DNA of 64,000 nt from Hyalella azteca. Lineage: Eukaryota > Arthropoda > Malacostraca > Amphipoda > Hyalellidae. The stretch is from the NCBI RefSeq assembly GCF_000764305.2, contig NW_025944978.1, positions 269,780-333,779 on the forward strand, given 5' to 3'. Within the stretch, counting starts at the first letter, position 1, and every line of letters begins with the position of its first letter. Made by a program: the position numbers and the translations under genes. A model generated the notes under the pieces. It saw only the letters and a program-made list of their open reading frames with translations. It did no database searches and was not told where the DNA came from. Of this stretch, positions 1 to 12,314 are shown piece after piece.

Positions 1-250
1 AAATACTTGAAAGTATCTCTGATGCAAGAAATACTGGCTAAATACATTCTATGACTTGTATACTATGCGTATAGGATTTCAAATCGATGCATGCATTCAA
101 ATTCAAATAAGGCCCACCCACGGCCAGTGTAGCTGTCAGCTCACCTCTCTTCAGAAGTGTGAAAGCTTTTGCCGGTGAAGGTGTTTTACGATCAGTCTGT
201 AAAGAAGCGTTGATCGGTTCAAAATGACATAAGACCATATTCTTTTGAAT
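1..250 (+). repeat. Dispersed repeat R, copy 1
   Basis: This stretch matches 5997-6212 in the same orientation and the last ~170 bases of the window in reverse complement. Shared landmarks are a run reading ATGCATGCATTCAAATTC, a GGCCCACCCAC block and a terminal CTATAGAATTGCACCATG. It has no coding content and no family I can name. The window begins inside it, so its left end is unknown. Confidence 0.8.
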
Positions 251-1888
251 AACCTATAGAATTGCACCATGAAGAGAGGTACTTATGGCGGTCCACCGCC
301 GTGCGGCAGTCATAACCCTTTACAAGGCCCCATGCCCTTGGCCCTTGGTCCCCTCTTGCAAGATGCAAATTGCAATGGTCTAAACTCAACAGTTCGACCC
401 CATGGTCTCATCACAACTCCCTCTAGAAATAAGTTTAGTTTCAAAATTGATATAAATAAATCGTTTAATATTTGAACTGGGAAATTCCTTACTCGCAGTG
501 TGGAATTCTGTATAGGTAATATATTCTCATGCCAATAAAAGAAAATGTATCAAAATACCAACCCTACCACCGCGCTACAGCTACACCACCTTCCACTGCA
601 ATGAAAATTGATAAACTGAGCTCATTAGAAACTGCCGTGCTTCCGAAATCGCGCATGGTTTGAAATCCAATCCCGTGTTGCCAACGACTAATCAAGTTAA
701 CTAGTCGTTTATCTGTGGGCTAGCAGACACATTTTTGCAATGAATACATTCTAAAATAAAAAAAAAAACACATCCAGCTTTGTAAAAAATTTTCATGATT
801 GGACAAGACCAACAAAGTTTTCGATTTCACACAAAATTATGAAATAAACTTCTACTTTTTCACTGCGTACATTCACATCATACTTCCTATGTTTACGTAA
901 TTACAGGACGCCGTCACACATGCTTTTGTTTGGTTGTGTATTGTTTGATTTCACAATAAATAGATTTGATTCACATTCCATTCTGAGATTTGAATGATTG
1001 AAAATTTTTTTAAATTATAAAAACCCATTTATATGTTCCAGATTTGAATTTTTTCCATTTTTTGCCCTATTATGTTGAATTTGTCTTAATAAATTCACTT
1101 CAAATTCTGAATGATTTCGTCTGCCATCCCACGTTTCCGAATGTTTTGCGTCTTTTAGAAAATTTTTGTTGTTCAACATGGGGAAACTATTTCATTATAT
1201 AAAACATAGAGCATGTACCATATAGTGCATTAATAATACAATTTAATTTAATAAAAATTAATTTTTAATTTAAAAAATATAATCAGATTTTTAATTCAAC
1301 ATTTTTCTAATAGAATTTGATTCTACAGCATGTACCATCTAGTATATTAAATAATAAAATTTGATTTAGAAAAATTTAATTTTAATTAATTTTTTAATTT
1401 AGTTTAATTCTACAGCTTCAACCGGTAAAAATGAGCATCATAGGAATCAAAGTAAAACTGTCATTCATACATCACAAATTGAATGACATTGGATGGATTT
1501 GATAGGTATTTTATTAATCCTGTTTATATATAAGAACGGAATGACGCTTCTATTTCAGAATGATAATGGAAATGTTCCTACTATTTCAGAAACTTCTTCT
1601 TGAATACACTTCTGAAAACTAAAGTTCTGTAATCAATGGAGTCTTTGAAATGACAAAATCGTTCAATTTAAAATTTTTAGCTATAAGAGTAAGATCGTCA
1701 TTTGTCAATATGAGGAGCATTCATTCGTCATTCGTGAGGAGCTGTAAGAAAAAATTTGTTGTTTTTGATGTAAAAGAATGTTTTTCAATTAAAAGAAATG
1801 CAATACTTGATTTTTATAAATATGATGTTAAAATTAACGATCCGTATTAGAATTCAATAGACGTTATGATTTCAGAATTATCTTCAAA
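251..1888. other. AT-rich intergenic stretch, no gene seen
   Basis: I see no convincing coding exon, splice pair or RNA gene. A GCATGTACCAT-containing AT-rich block occurs twice, near 1211 and 1330, suggesting a short local duplication. The short open frames here have no recognisable domain. Confidence 0.6.
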
Positions 1889-2034
1889 AAGTTTGTTTTT
1901 GTTTGTTTGATCAGAAGTTTTTGTTCATTTGATCAGAAGTTTTTGTTCATTTGATCAGAAGTTTTTGTTCATTTGATCAGAAGTTTTTGTTCGTTTGATC
2001 AGAAACAAAAAAAGTTTTTGTTCATTTGATCTGA
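1889..2034 (+). repeat. 22-bp tandem repeat, about six copies
   Basis: The unit AAGTTTTTGTTCATTTGATC plus AG repeats head to tail. One copy is interrupted by an A-rich insertion near 2005. It is a simple minisatellite with no coding frame. Confidence 0.9.
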
Positions 2035-3331
2035 AACAACATAATTATTCAATCTCTTGCATTATGTAGGTATATGAATGATTAGTTGGACTCGGTTACC
2101 GCCCGCATTGATCATCCCGCTAGATTATGCACTGAGAGTGGGAAATAAGCTAGGTACCTATTTAATTCAGTAGCACGTTAGCCGACGTGATATGTAGTTC
2201 TGCTCGTCTGAACTTTGAATTGCGTGTTTAGTGTGCATGATGGAAAACTCTGCTTTGCAGCGTAGTTATATTTACTTAATGAAGTTTAGTTCATTGTGGT
2301 CAACTTAAGAGACAAATTTTCAACTAACTAATACTTTTTATAAGTCTAATTTTAATTGTTGAGTGAAAGGTGCAGGCTTACAACTTCCAAGTGATTAGGT
2401 ACTTTATAGAAACTGAGTAAGTTAGCGTACGTGTTTTAAGCCTTTAAGAAGTTCATTTTTTGCCTCAAATAACGATGTTGGGTAGAAAAAGTGGTCTTGG
2501 TGGATCGAAATAATATATGAACCTTCGAAATTAGAATTCCATCCTGTTCCTTAGTTACTTATGTTGGTTCCAGAATGATATCAATGATGTAAAAAATGAC
2601 AATGACATTGATTAAGCCTCAGCCATGTTTCCAGCTCTGCTCAGTCCTTTCACTTTTACCTCATAACTCATGATGTTAGAACTTTGATGTTCAAATGTTG
2701 ACACTACTGTCAAGTGTCAATATCACAATCAAAATTATTTCACAATCAGAAATATGTTACACTATCAAAATTGAAAATGTTATTCACAAATAACCATCGA
2801 TCGCAATGCAAAACCGTTTCACTTTCCATCTTCACTGCTGTGGCTTTGTTTACATATGGCTGGCTGGGCGGGCCTGCGGTGACATCACACAATAACACAA
2901 GAACAAATGGTACATTGACTGTGACCAGGGTTGGCAATGATTAAATCAAAATGATTAAATCATGTGATTAAATCACTTGATTTTTTTATAAAAAAATCAT
3001 GATTTTTTTTATTTTTTTGATTTTTTTGATTTTTCATATATTTAAAAATATTGAGTGGCAGTCTTTAATTTATATTGAGGTATTGTTATTCATGGTTTAA
3101 TATAAATGTACTATGAATGACAAATTGGTATATAAACTTGTTGCCTTTAGTGTGTATTAGGTTCCAATAAATTGAATGTTTTTGGTACAGAGGCATCAAG
3201 AGTGCAATACATTGTTCGTAGCTAGCACTGCAGCTTAGCTAATTCTTATAAGGCTATAAGTAGTCTAACTATTTGACTATTTGTTTTTTATTGATTACAA
3301 TATACTATTTAAATGTGTTAGCTAGCTTATA

Positions 3332-4046
3332 CAGGGTGGGGCAGAACTGATTGTACAGTTTTGAGGCAAAATAAAAGAGTAACGGAGGTACATAAAGAGG
3401 AAAGTTTATTTTTCTCATGATTAACATAACATACCATTTAAAATACTTATGTTTTGAAAACAATATCAGGAAGATGGGGTTTGTTAGCTGCAACACACTG
3501 TTGGAGTCGTTCTCGGAAGTTTCCTACAGCATGCTCACACATATGGCGAGGTATGGCCATAACCTCTGCTGCAATAATCCCTCCCCTTAGCTGTAGTAGG
3601 GTGTGAGGGGGACTTCTGAACCCCTTTCTTTTAGATGTCCCCAAAGAAAGAAATCGCAAATGCTCAAATCAGGTGACCTCGCAGGCCACTGTAAATCACC
3701 CCTCAGAGACACCAGATGTCCGGGAAACATGCGTTTCAAAACATTGAGTGACATTCGAGCTGTGTGAGCTATAGCCCCATCCTGCTAGAACCACACGTCT
3801 CCCAATGCTTCATTTCTACAATGTTTTCCATCATGGGCTGCAAGAAATTTTGCAACATTGCAGCATAGCAATCGGAATTCACTGTCATGGTTACTCCCTC
3901 CTCTGAGAACGACTCCAACAGTGTGTTGCAGCTAACAGCCCCCATCTTCCAGATATTGTTTTCAAAACATAAGTATTCTAAATGGTATGTTATGCTTACT
4001 CTTTTATTTTACCTCAAAACTGCTCAATTGGTTCTGCTCCACCCTA
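3332..4046. mobile_element. Nested mariner-like foldback element inside hAT-1
   Basis: The termini are CAGGGTGGGGCAGAAC and its near complement, with TA on each outer side, as expected for Tc1/mariner insertions. The inverted homology runs about 150-190 bp inwards (3332-3525 against 3905-4046), including a shared block ending near the phrase GTGTTGCAGCTAAC, so this is a foldback form. The middle is decayed transposase on the minus strand. Its position wholly inside hAT-1 makes it the younger insertion. Confidence 0.8.
3447..3900 (-). pseudogene. Decayed mariner/Tc1-like transposase, C-terminal part
   Basis: Read on the minus strand, the 3447-3659 frame ends with a block containing AVGNFRERLQQCVAANK followed by an HLPDIVFKT-like tail. 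This matches the usual C-terminal end of arthropod mariner-like transposases. Upstream, across several stops and frameshifts, are remnants of the catalytic region, including a FPDIW-type block and a QPMMEN block. The N-terminal DNA-binding half is absent. It cannot encode an active enzyme. Confidence 0.7.
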
Positions 4047-4917
4047 TATATTGAGAGGTTAATATTGTATTGACCTTTTAGGCAATTAGAAAGATTTTCC
4101 ACCCTAATACAAGTATTCTAAATAAAATATTTAATTTCAATCTTTAAATATGCGAATGTAAAACTAGAAACAAAACAATTACAATTATAAGACTATATAT
4201 AAAATGATTAAATGCAGTGAATGGATATAAAATATTTGAATTGTGCACATGTTTATTTCAAACAGTGTTAGCTTTTCTCATAACTTAAGTCTCGTTTCAA
4301 GTCGTATGAGGTTTGTTTGGTTATCGTTCAGTTTATGTTTAGTATTGGTTTATTGGTCTGAATTAAATGGGAACAGTGCAGTCAGTCACTAAGTCACTAG
4401 GTACTAGTCAGTGTGTATAGAAGGTAGAGTCTGGTAGATTTATAGGACATAGAACTAGTAGATCTATTGATAGTGCTGTGCACTGTGCAATCATCTACCT
4501 ATCTGTTATGTGACTCTTCAATGTTTAGATCTGCATTCCTGGAGTGTTTTTGTATATTGAAGCCAGTTAAATGGTCAATATTTAGCTCATAACCTTGCTC
4601 CATATAAACTTTACAAAGCTAATGAATAGACTGATCAATAATAGTTTACCCAAAAATCCCAAAATGGTAAACACCACCTTGGCCTGTTGGCCATTATTGA
4701 AGGCAATAAGTGCCCTTTTTAGCCATCCATTATGATCCATATACTGTTATTGTTAGTAGGCTAATTGCAACATAAAAAATAACACATCAAAAAAGACAAA
4801 AAAGCTGAAAAAATCAAATAAATAAAAAAAAATCATGAAAAAATAAAAAAAATCATTGATTTTTGATTATTTGATTTTTTAAAAAAAATCAAAAAAATCG
4901 CCAACCCTGACTGTGAA

Positions 4918-5345
4918 ACCAAACAATGCAATATTTCACTGCACCACAAATAGATAACTGTAAATAATTAGTAATGGAAAATATGTTGCTGGAACATTTT
5001 GAGAGACTGTGCCTAAGCAGAATACTATATTATTATTATTATAGTAAACATACCAAACAATAACGTAGTTCCTTTGATTGCCACTGCTGGTGCTGGCATC
5101 TGAATGCGGGCATGCCATGGCTTTGTTTAGAATTCAAACAATTCAATATCTTACTGCACCACAAATTAATACATTTAAATAATTAGTAATGGAAAATATG
5201 TTGCTGGAACACTTTGAGAGACTGGACCTAAACAGAATAGTACAATATTATTATATTATTTGTCAACATACTAAACAAAAAAGTAGTTCATTTGATTGCC
5301 GCTGCTGGCGCTGGCATCTGTATGTGAACCTTCTATGGATAATTT
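4918..5345. repeat. Two-copy tandem duplication, period about 215 bp
   Basis: Two diverged copies share landmarks such as CACTGCACCACAAAT, TAATGGAAAATATGTTGCTG and GGCATCTG, offset by about 215 bases. The copies lie immediately to the right of hAT-1. No coding potential is seen. Confidence 0.75.
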
Positions 5346-5637
5346 TAATTCAACATGGAATTATGGAGATTCAACTTCTATGATTAATTTGAATCATAAA
5401 CATTTACATAATGCAAGAAATTAGCAATCAATAATTCAAGGGTATTTTGTAAGTTTTGTACCAACCAAGGACTACATTAAATACGTATTGGCAACTTGGG
5501 CTATCCCTAATAAAAAATGCACTGCAACTGCAATCAGCTGTGACAGAAGCTGCCAGAAGCTCGATTGATTGGTCATTTTTTATTTGAAATTGGTTTCAGT
5601 TCTTTGGACTAGGAGCGTAAATTTTAGCTTAAAACCT

Positions 5638-5951
5638 TTTAAATGTTTACGTTTCTGCATGGATTTTAATGCTGTTAATATTGAAAAACTTAAAAGTATC
5701 TTTGATGCAAGAAATACTGGCAAAATAAATTTTAATTTAGAAATGAACATCAATTGAGATTACTGTTCCGAGTTTTCTTGGTTTTTGCAAACCACTTTTA
5801 TTATTATATTATATTTTTATTTTATTAACTTTTCCAGTCGCTTTTATTGAAAATAAATTTGTTTAAGCAAGTATTTCTTGCATCAGAGATAATTAAAAGT
5901 TTTTTAATAATGGTAACAGCATTATAATCCATGCAGAAACGTAAATTTTTC
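5638..5951. repeat. Imperfect inverted repeat, ~80-bp arms
   Basis: The arm at 5638-5716 carries TTACGTTTCTGCATGG through TGATGCAAGAAATACT. It is repeated in reverse complement at about 5869-5951, around a ~150-bp AT-rich loop. The same TGATGCAAGAAATACTGGC phrase occurs at the very start of the window, so this belongs to the repeat-R neighbourhood. Confidence 0.7.
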
Positions 5952-5996
5952 ATATGCATATTGAAAATTTAGGCTCTTTAGGACTCATAAAATATG

Positions 5997-6212
5997 GGAT
6001 AGGATTTCAAATCTATGCATGCATTCAAATTCAAATAAGGCCCACCCACACCCAGTGCAGCTATCAGCTGAGCTGACAGTTAAACCGCCCCTTTCCACTT
6101 TTGCCGGGGAAGGTGTGTTGTGCAGTGGGGCGCTTGGTCCAGAAAGAAGCGTGATCGGTTCAAAATGTCATACGACCAGGTTCTTTTAAATAACCTATAG
6201 AATTGCACCATG
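5997..6212 (+). repeat. Dispersed repeat R, copy 2
   Basis: It is a direct copy of 63-270 with scattered substitutions and small indels, ending in the same CTATAGAATTGCACCATG. Together with copy 1 it brackets about 6 kb that includes hAT-1. No coding potential was recognised. Confidence 0.8.
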
Positions 6213-7124
6213 GTCTAAGTGTTGCAGTGCGTATAGAGTAAAGGACAGTCGTCCCACCTTTCATAGAAATGTTGGACCAGCTAAACTAGTCAAAATATTG
6301 CAAAATTAAAAATAGTGGTGTATAGTTCAACATTTCTACTATCTATGTAGCATGAAGCAAGTTAGGAAATCATATATTCACTACCTTCAAAAAATCCCTG
6401 AAAAAAGGGTGAAAAGTGCAGTTTTGGAAAAGTACCTGTGCAGCTGTGCTAACTGCTAAGGTCTGTAGCAAAAAAATATTTACGTATTAAAAAATTTCTA
6501 CTTACATAAAAGTTGCACATAGGTGTTTGCTTAAAATAGATTGACAGAATTTGCATATCTCATCCAAAAAATGAGGGCCATTTCCGCAAGATGTGTTATT
6601 AAGGTATTAAGGAACACCCATAAAAACGCATTTACAGTAGAACCTTGGTTAGCAAAGGCTCCAGTCAACAAAAAAAATCGATTGGCAACAAATAATTTTG
6701 ATTACCTACATTTACCTTTCTCATCAAAAAAATTCACTTAAGGGGAGCTGGTGCAAAATCAACAATTAAGACATTTCCTGTTTTTATGCTGACATTCTGA
6801 CCTATCCAACGGTACCAAAACCTACATTGTAAGCTGATTTATGCATTTACGACAGACCACAAAAGGGTCAGGTGTCGTGGAGCTCTTCAACATTTTCTTT
6901 TGGGGGAAATTACCAGCCAGACACATAAGACTAACGTCTGTCTGTTCAGTCAACAAGTAGCTGTCATGATGGAAGGTGCTCATGCAGTCATTCTCTGCAT
7001 CTGTGACTTAATTCTAGCTCAAGTAATGCCTTGCCCAGTATCCTTGCTACCAAAAAGGCCTATATATAGCACGGCGCTGGCACTTGGGGTTTTCTTGGCT
7101 CTCCTGAACATTTGCACTTATTAT
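6213..7124. other. No gene seen; transposon-derived fragments
   Basis: The segment from about 6300 to 6720 resembles interior sequence of the TA-flanked element at 7485-9382 (shared phrases such as GCAAAGGCTCCAGT and ACAGACCTTAGC in either strand). It is probably an old fragment of that family. The rest has no recognisable gene. Confidence 0.45.
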
Positions 7125-7450
7125 CACTGCAAACCTATCTCCTAGAGTTTTTGAGCTACAGCAATGAGAGATATACACCATTTGATTTGCGAAGAAAGTA
7201 TCTAGAGGTTGTTTGTAGCTTTTTTCCAATTTTGTTATAGTTTTAAAAATATTTTGAAAAAAGGGAGGGAGAAAAAAGAGGGAAATAAAAAATTTAACAA
7301 ACAATTTACAAAAAATGCCACCCCCCACCCACAAAAATTCAAATTTCAAAAAAGCTCCAACCAATTAATAGATATGGTCTTTACGCATTGAATGACATGG
7401 GTCTTGGCATTGTAGCTTTAAAATCCTAGGAGATAGATTTCTACAGTACC
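7125..7450. mobile_element. Small foldback element, family shared with 18755-19350
   Basis: The left arm near 7128-7202 (CCTATCTCCTAGAGTTTTTG) is repeated as a diverged reverse complement near 7362-7440, around a purine-rich loop. The same two arms occur at 18755-18840 and 19240-19350 flanking the perfect 210-bp repeat. This suggests a small family of MITE-like foldbacks. Open frames over the loop are low-complexity and not convincing. Confidence 0.6.
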
Positions 7451-7484
7451 ACCTTTTTTAGCCATTTTCTAAGAATTTCATATC

Positions 7485-9382
7485 TACCGTCAACTTGGGC
7501 TACTCGGGACGATTTCAAACATTTTTCATTCATAACTTCTTACCATGAAACATTTCATAAACAAGTTTAGGCTCATTTCAAAGCTCTTTGCAAGGGCTAT
7601 TACATGGCTTCTCCAAAAAAATTGCATATGCTATTGGTAAGGTGTCAGAAGCAAAAAAAGAGTGTCCCGAGTAGCCCTGTCGAACGGGGCTACTCGGGAC
7701 ACTTGGAATAAAACTTCATTTTAAAACATTTGAAGCATGCAAAGTGTACTCATCCATTACTAACAGTACTCTGAAGGCCTCGTCTTTTATTGTAGAAAGT
7801 TTGAAGCATGCAAAGTGTACTCATCCATTACTAACAGTACTCTGAAGTCCTCTTTCATTGTAGATGATGTAGAGGTAGAATGAATGACATTTACTGTGAT
7901 TTTTACTTGTTTTTCCTTTATTGATATATTACCATATACATTAATTACCGTATTATTGATGCGATATTACTGTATTATTGATGCGATATTACTGTAGCCA
8001 TGAACATGCCATTGGGCATGTACAACAACCTTGTCTGTGCTGGAATAAATCCCAGCATTAGCTTAACTATTAGTTTTAGTTTTAATATTTTTTAGTATCC
8101 GCGTACACGGACAGGCTCGTTCCGGGTTATTTAGAAATTTTGGCGGTTAGAGAAGCGTCGATCCCTGTTCCTGGGATAAACAACGGTGTGACGTGTAGAC
8201 GAAGCAACATTTGTGAGTTATTTTATCATGACTAATTTTGTTCATGTTGTAGAAGTGTACTCTTAGCAACTGTCTGCAATGCGACTCTGTGAAATCCAAA
8301 CATTAGTTTGAGATATTTTCCCTGGCCATTAGCTTAACTTGTCCTATGCAGCATTACTTAGCTTATGCGACCTGTATTTTGTAAGAATTCTGGTGTTCGA
8401 GACTCTCGGATAACATGAATATGAGTTATGATACTTTCTGATGAGTTCTGTCACTTTCTGACAACTGTGCATCATTTTCATGTAATTTTGCCTGATTTAT
8501 CAGTGATATGAGGAAGGATGTTTAAGCATTGTTTACTGTTTCATGATGTTCTATCTCATGATGCACAACCTGAAAACTATGTTCTGTTTCATTGAATCCA
8601 GTTAAACTCATAAATGATCTTGATACTGTCAATTATTAGCAGTTTTACCCCATTTATAACGTGTGTTTTTTTAGACTGATTTTCTAGCTTACTGCAATAT
8701 CAAAGTGATTGTGCAAATTAATCCAATTGTCCATGATTATTGAATCAATTACTATTTAAAATTCACTTGAAATGAATCATAGTTTAGGTAAATTACTTTT
8801 CATTCTATGATGCCTGGTGCACAATTCTATATATGACATTCTATGCAAAATTTTGTGATGCTGAGCAAGGTAAATGTAATCAATATTCTTTGTTTTTAAA
8901 CAATTTTTTCATAACTGGAGCCTTTGCTAACTGAGTTTCTACTGTAAATGTGTTTTGGGGGGTGTCCCGAATAGCCCCAGAGGGATGTCCCGAGTAGCCC
9001 TGCCGTGCGTAAATGGCCACCATTTTTTTGGGATTGAGGTATGTAAATTCCGCAAATAAAGTTTTCATGCTGACACTTGTCTGCCACTTTTTTCTAAGCG
9101 AAATTCTTTAATACGGCAATTATTTTTTACTACAGACCTTAGCAGAAGTAACTTTTCAAAATATCGTTTTTCAGCATTTTTTCAGGAATTTTTCAAAGCT
9201 AGTAAATGTAGTATTTTTGAACTTCCTTTATAGCACTACATAGATAGGAAAAATGTTGATGTTTACGCCATTATATTTAGTTTGCAATATTCCAATTAGT
9301 TTTGCTACTAAAACAGTTTTACGCCGTGTCGTAAACTGTCCCGAGTTACCTCGCTCGTCCCGAGTAGCCCCGGTTGACGGTA
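7485..9382. mobile_element. TA-flanked inverted-repeat element E1 (GGGCTACTCGGGAC type)
   Basis: The left terminus is TACCGTCAACTTGGGCTAC and the right terminus is the complement of TACCGTCAACCGGGGCTAC. A TA sits at each outer edge, consistent with a TA target duplication. The terminal motif is also found internally several times in both orientations, at 7664-7700 as a palindrome, around 8959-9000, and near 9339-9375. It shares most of its backbone with element E3 at 39829-41154 but carries about 0.6 kb extra around 8030-8600. No transposase is seen, so it is non-autonomous. Confidence 0.8.
7662..7702. repeat. Internal palindrome of the E1 terminal motif
   Basis: GTCCCGAGTAGCCC is followed after a short centre (TGTCGAA-like) by its complement GGGGCTACTCGGGAC. 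This would form a hairpin with a stem of about 14-16 bp. An equivalent palindrome sits in E3 near 40016-40053. It may be an internal transposase-binding or hairpin site; that is inference. Confidence 0.75.
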
Positions 9383-9711
9383 CATCATACAATTCCACAT
9401 CATCTACAAAGGTAGAGGACTTCAGAGTACTGTTAGTAATGGATGAGTACACTCTGCATGCTTCAAACATTTTAAAATTAAGTTACATTTTGAGTGTCCC
9501 GGATTACCCCGTTCCCAGGGGTAATTGGGGACACTTTTATTTTGCATCTGGCACCTTAGGAATAGCATAGGAAATTTTCTTGGAAATCCCATATGGTAGC
9601 CCTTGTAAAGAGCTTTAAAATGAGCCCAAACTTGTTTATGAAATGTTTCATGGTAAGAAGTTGTTAACAAAAAACTCCCAAAGCCATCCCTTATTACCCC
9701 ATTTGATGGTA
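9383..9711. mobile_element. Truncated relative of E1 with a different terminal motif
   Basis: This is a reverse-complement relative of the E1 left portion (shared phrases AAACATTTCATAAACAAG and GAAGCATGC in complement). Its end reads TTATTACCCCATTTGATGGTA, and its internal palindrome reads GGATTACCCCGTTCCCAGGG. It abuts E1 on the left and the next element at 9723 on the right. From 9461 onwards it is part of the duplicated segment. Confidence 0.65.
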
Positions 9712-9722
9712 CTGCACTGCAG

Positions 9723-11055
9723 TACCATCAAATAGGTACTGCATCAAACCTCACCAAGCAAAAAAAAATTAACTTAACAAAAAATTAGTGCATCATTGGT
9801 CATCACAAAATTGTGCATTGATTGTCACCAATAGGTGACAATATGTCACCAATAGGTGCAGCAGGAGTCTTATGAAGAAAGATTGAAGATTATGAAGCTT
9901 CCCAGTCTCCATTATCATTGCCTGCGTGGTGACCTCATTGAAGTATAAAAGTATACTCATGGTTTGTACAAGGTGCCAGGATTACTAGTATTTGAAACAA
10001 GAACCAACTCCAGGGGCCACAGCTATAAACTAAAAAAACTGTGGTGCAACCTATCCACACGACAACATTTCTTCTTGCTTCAAGTCACCGACATGTGGAA
10101 CAGCCTCTGTGAAGATATTGTTGATGCTCCAAGTATGAACGCGTTCAAGAACAGACTAGACAAGGCCATGCAGGAGCATATGTTTTGCCTTGAAATGCCT
10201 CATATCCTACAGAACAACTGATATCTTGAAGTGATTTTAAATCTACTGTCCATTGGAAATATTTGATCAAAAGGCCAGTCTAGTCAAGAAAAGTACAAGT
10301 ATCTGCGACAGGCCTATCCAGACCTATTCTTCAATGCCAAAGATACTATACTATACTAATAGGAATGTGCACTGGGCAACATAGAATGAAAAGTAATTAA
10401 CCTAAACTATGATTTTTATCTCCAAAAATATGTTGGATGTCACTAAAATATTCTTTTCTGTTCCATGTATGTTTTTAATGATCTTTTTCTTGTTATAGTT
10501 TACTTGACCTAATTAAAATTGTGTAAAATTAAAAGCCTAGTCCTGTAAGCTTACAGATAAAGAGGAACTGCTATATGGCTGCTGTTATGAAGCTTGCAGT
10601 GGACAAGGTTGTCAATGCTCAATGACATGTCCATGGATACGGTAATATCCATCAATAATGCAGTAATGTATGGATATGGTAATATCATATCAATAAAGGA
10701 AAAACAAGCACAAATCACAGAAAATGTCATTTATTCTACATCTACGCTACAAAAGAAGAGGAGGACTTCGGAATACTATAAATAATGGATGAGTAGTACA
10801 CTGCATGCTTCATACATTTTAAAATTAAGTTTTATTTCAATCGTCCCTCATTACCCCATTCCTAAGGGTAATTTGGGAGGCTTTTATTTTCTGTCTGGCA
10901 CCTTAGCAATAGCATGTGAATTTTTTTTTATATGCCATACAATAGCCCTTGCATAATCTTCAAAATGAGCCAAACTCGTTTATGAAATGTTTCGTGGTAA
11001 GAGGCTTTAAACAAAAAATGCTCAAAACAGTCTCTTATTACCCCGTTTGATGGTA
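9723..11055. mobile_element. TA-flanked element F-A (GGGGTAAT type) with nested LINE
   Basis: The left end is TACCATCAAATAGG and the right end is the complement of TACCATCAAACGGGGTAA. The internal palindrome near 10849-10880 reads ATTACCCCATTCCTAAGGG. The backbone matches E1 and E3 in reverse (for example ATTGGTCATCACAAAATTG). A CR1/L2-like LINE 3' end is inserted at 9868-10362. The same composite is at 20354-21697, so both insertions predate the segmental duplication. Confidence 0.7.
9868..10362 (+). pseudogene. CR1/L2-like LINE, decayed ORF2 C-terminus and 3' end
   Basis: The frame encodes decayed versions of YEERLKIMKLP, RGDLIEVYK, THGLYKVPG, MWNSL and MNAFKNRLDKAMQEHMF. This is the C-terminal tail that follows the reverse transcriptase in CR1/L2-clade ORF2 proteins. 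There is an in-frame stop in the EVYK block (GTATAAAAG). The 3' end carries a short TACTATACTA repeat, as in the copy at 62.9 kb. Only the last ~110 codons remain. Confidence 0.8.
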
Positions 11056-11960
11056 CTTATTTGATCTTGAATTTCTTACAGATGGTACTCTTCCTGCTTG
11101 GTTTAAGTTGGTTATTGCTGGATATCTTATTACTTCCAGTGTGTCTCAGGAAACCTCATACTTATATACCCCCACATTAATATCATGGCATACAGTATAA
11201 AAGAGTGCAGAGTTGTTCTGCACCAGCTCTCAGATGCTGCCGTCAAGAGTGGCTGGTGCCCTGAGCAGAGCCTCATTCAAGCAGCAACTGACGTGTGCAA
11301 ACTCGAGCCTGAAGGTATGCTTCACAACTAGTGCTTGCAAGTCTATTTTATTTGTGAATCTGAAAGATGTTATACTTTGTTGACATTCATGATTCATTGT
11401 TCATATCATTGTTGAACCAAATCCTTTAACCGTTTGGAAAGTAAATTGGTGATGACAACTTGCAGCTATCATTGCTTTTCCTAAACATTCTATGGCAAAT
11501 GACATTCACTTCATTTACCTTTTTTTTAGCAAGCATAAAAATATGAAAAGATTCTAATTTATAAAGCCAGTTATAGATTTCAAGTATTCAATCATATGGT
11601 ATAATAACTCCTATGAATTTCCACAAATTTTGCATATTGAAATGGTAAATTGCAGTTGAAGAATTTATTAAATAAGGTCTAGGCTAAAAAAATGTTATAT
11701 AATTTATATTCAATCATTCAAATGTATAGAATACCTAACTATTTAGCCTTAATTTAATTCTATTTGACCAAGTTACTTTATTTGACTGAATAGATATTAC
11801 TATTTCTGTCTTTCGAAAATGTGAATAAAGCATCATTGTCCAAGTCTAAATATTCATTTAAATGCACATATCTTATTCTTAGGCATGGTAGAGGCAATGC
11901 TATGAATGGAGTGAAATGATGGGCAGATAATAATTGGTGATTGGCAGAGGTATGACATAG

Positions 11961-12314
11961 CAGGCAATGTCAGGTTGAATCAATGTTTAAAAAATGAACT
12001 TTGTGACGTTGAAATCTTGTTGATTATTAGTTCAGAATGAAAAGGGAATTAACATCATTTTTTCATTGTTGCATTGACAATCGCCTGAATACTGAGACAT
12101 TCATGATAGAACATCTTAACCTGATACATACCTTGTAGAAGTGGGCTTCTAATGTCAGAATCCAACACAATTTCAATGTTGAAGCAATGTCTAAATGCAC
12201 AATGTTGAAAAAATTACATTGATTCAATTTTTATTCTGGACAATGAATTTTTCATTGCTATTTCAGCAATCTAAAGTACCTTGTTTCAACATTGATTCAA
12301 CCTGACATTGCCTG
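11961..12314. mobile_element. 354-bp MITE with 27-bp terminal inverted repeats, copy A
   Basis: It starts CAGGCAATGTCAGGTTGAAT and ends with the complement ATTCAACCTGACATTGCCTG, both extended by CAATGTT/AACATTG. Short internal phrases such as TTGAAGCAATG are typical of a small non-coding element. It lies in intron 1 of the zinc-finger gene. The same insertion is in copy B, so it predates the duplication. I could not identify a clear target duplication. Confidence 0.8.

Larger units (their letters stand above)
2926..4909. mobile_element. hAT-like non-autonomous transposon (hAT-1) with 8-bp target duplication
   Basis: The element starts CAGGGTTGGC and ends with its complement GCCAACCCTG. It is flanked by ACTGTGAC (2918-2925) and ACTGTGAA (4910-4917), an 8-bp target duplication with one mismatch, which is the hallmark of the hAT superfamily. 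Both subterminal regions are made of GATTAAATCA and GATTTTTT runs. There is no hAT transposase inside, so it depended on a transposase elsewhere. A second, inverted and truncated copy of its left end lies at 19746-20092. A mariner-like element is nested at 3332-4046. Confidence 0.85.
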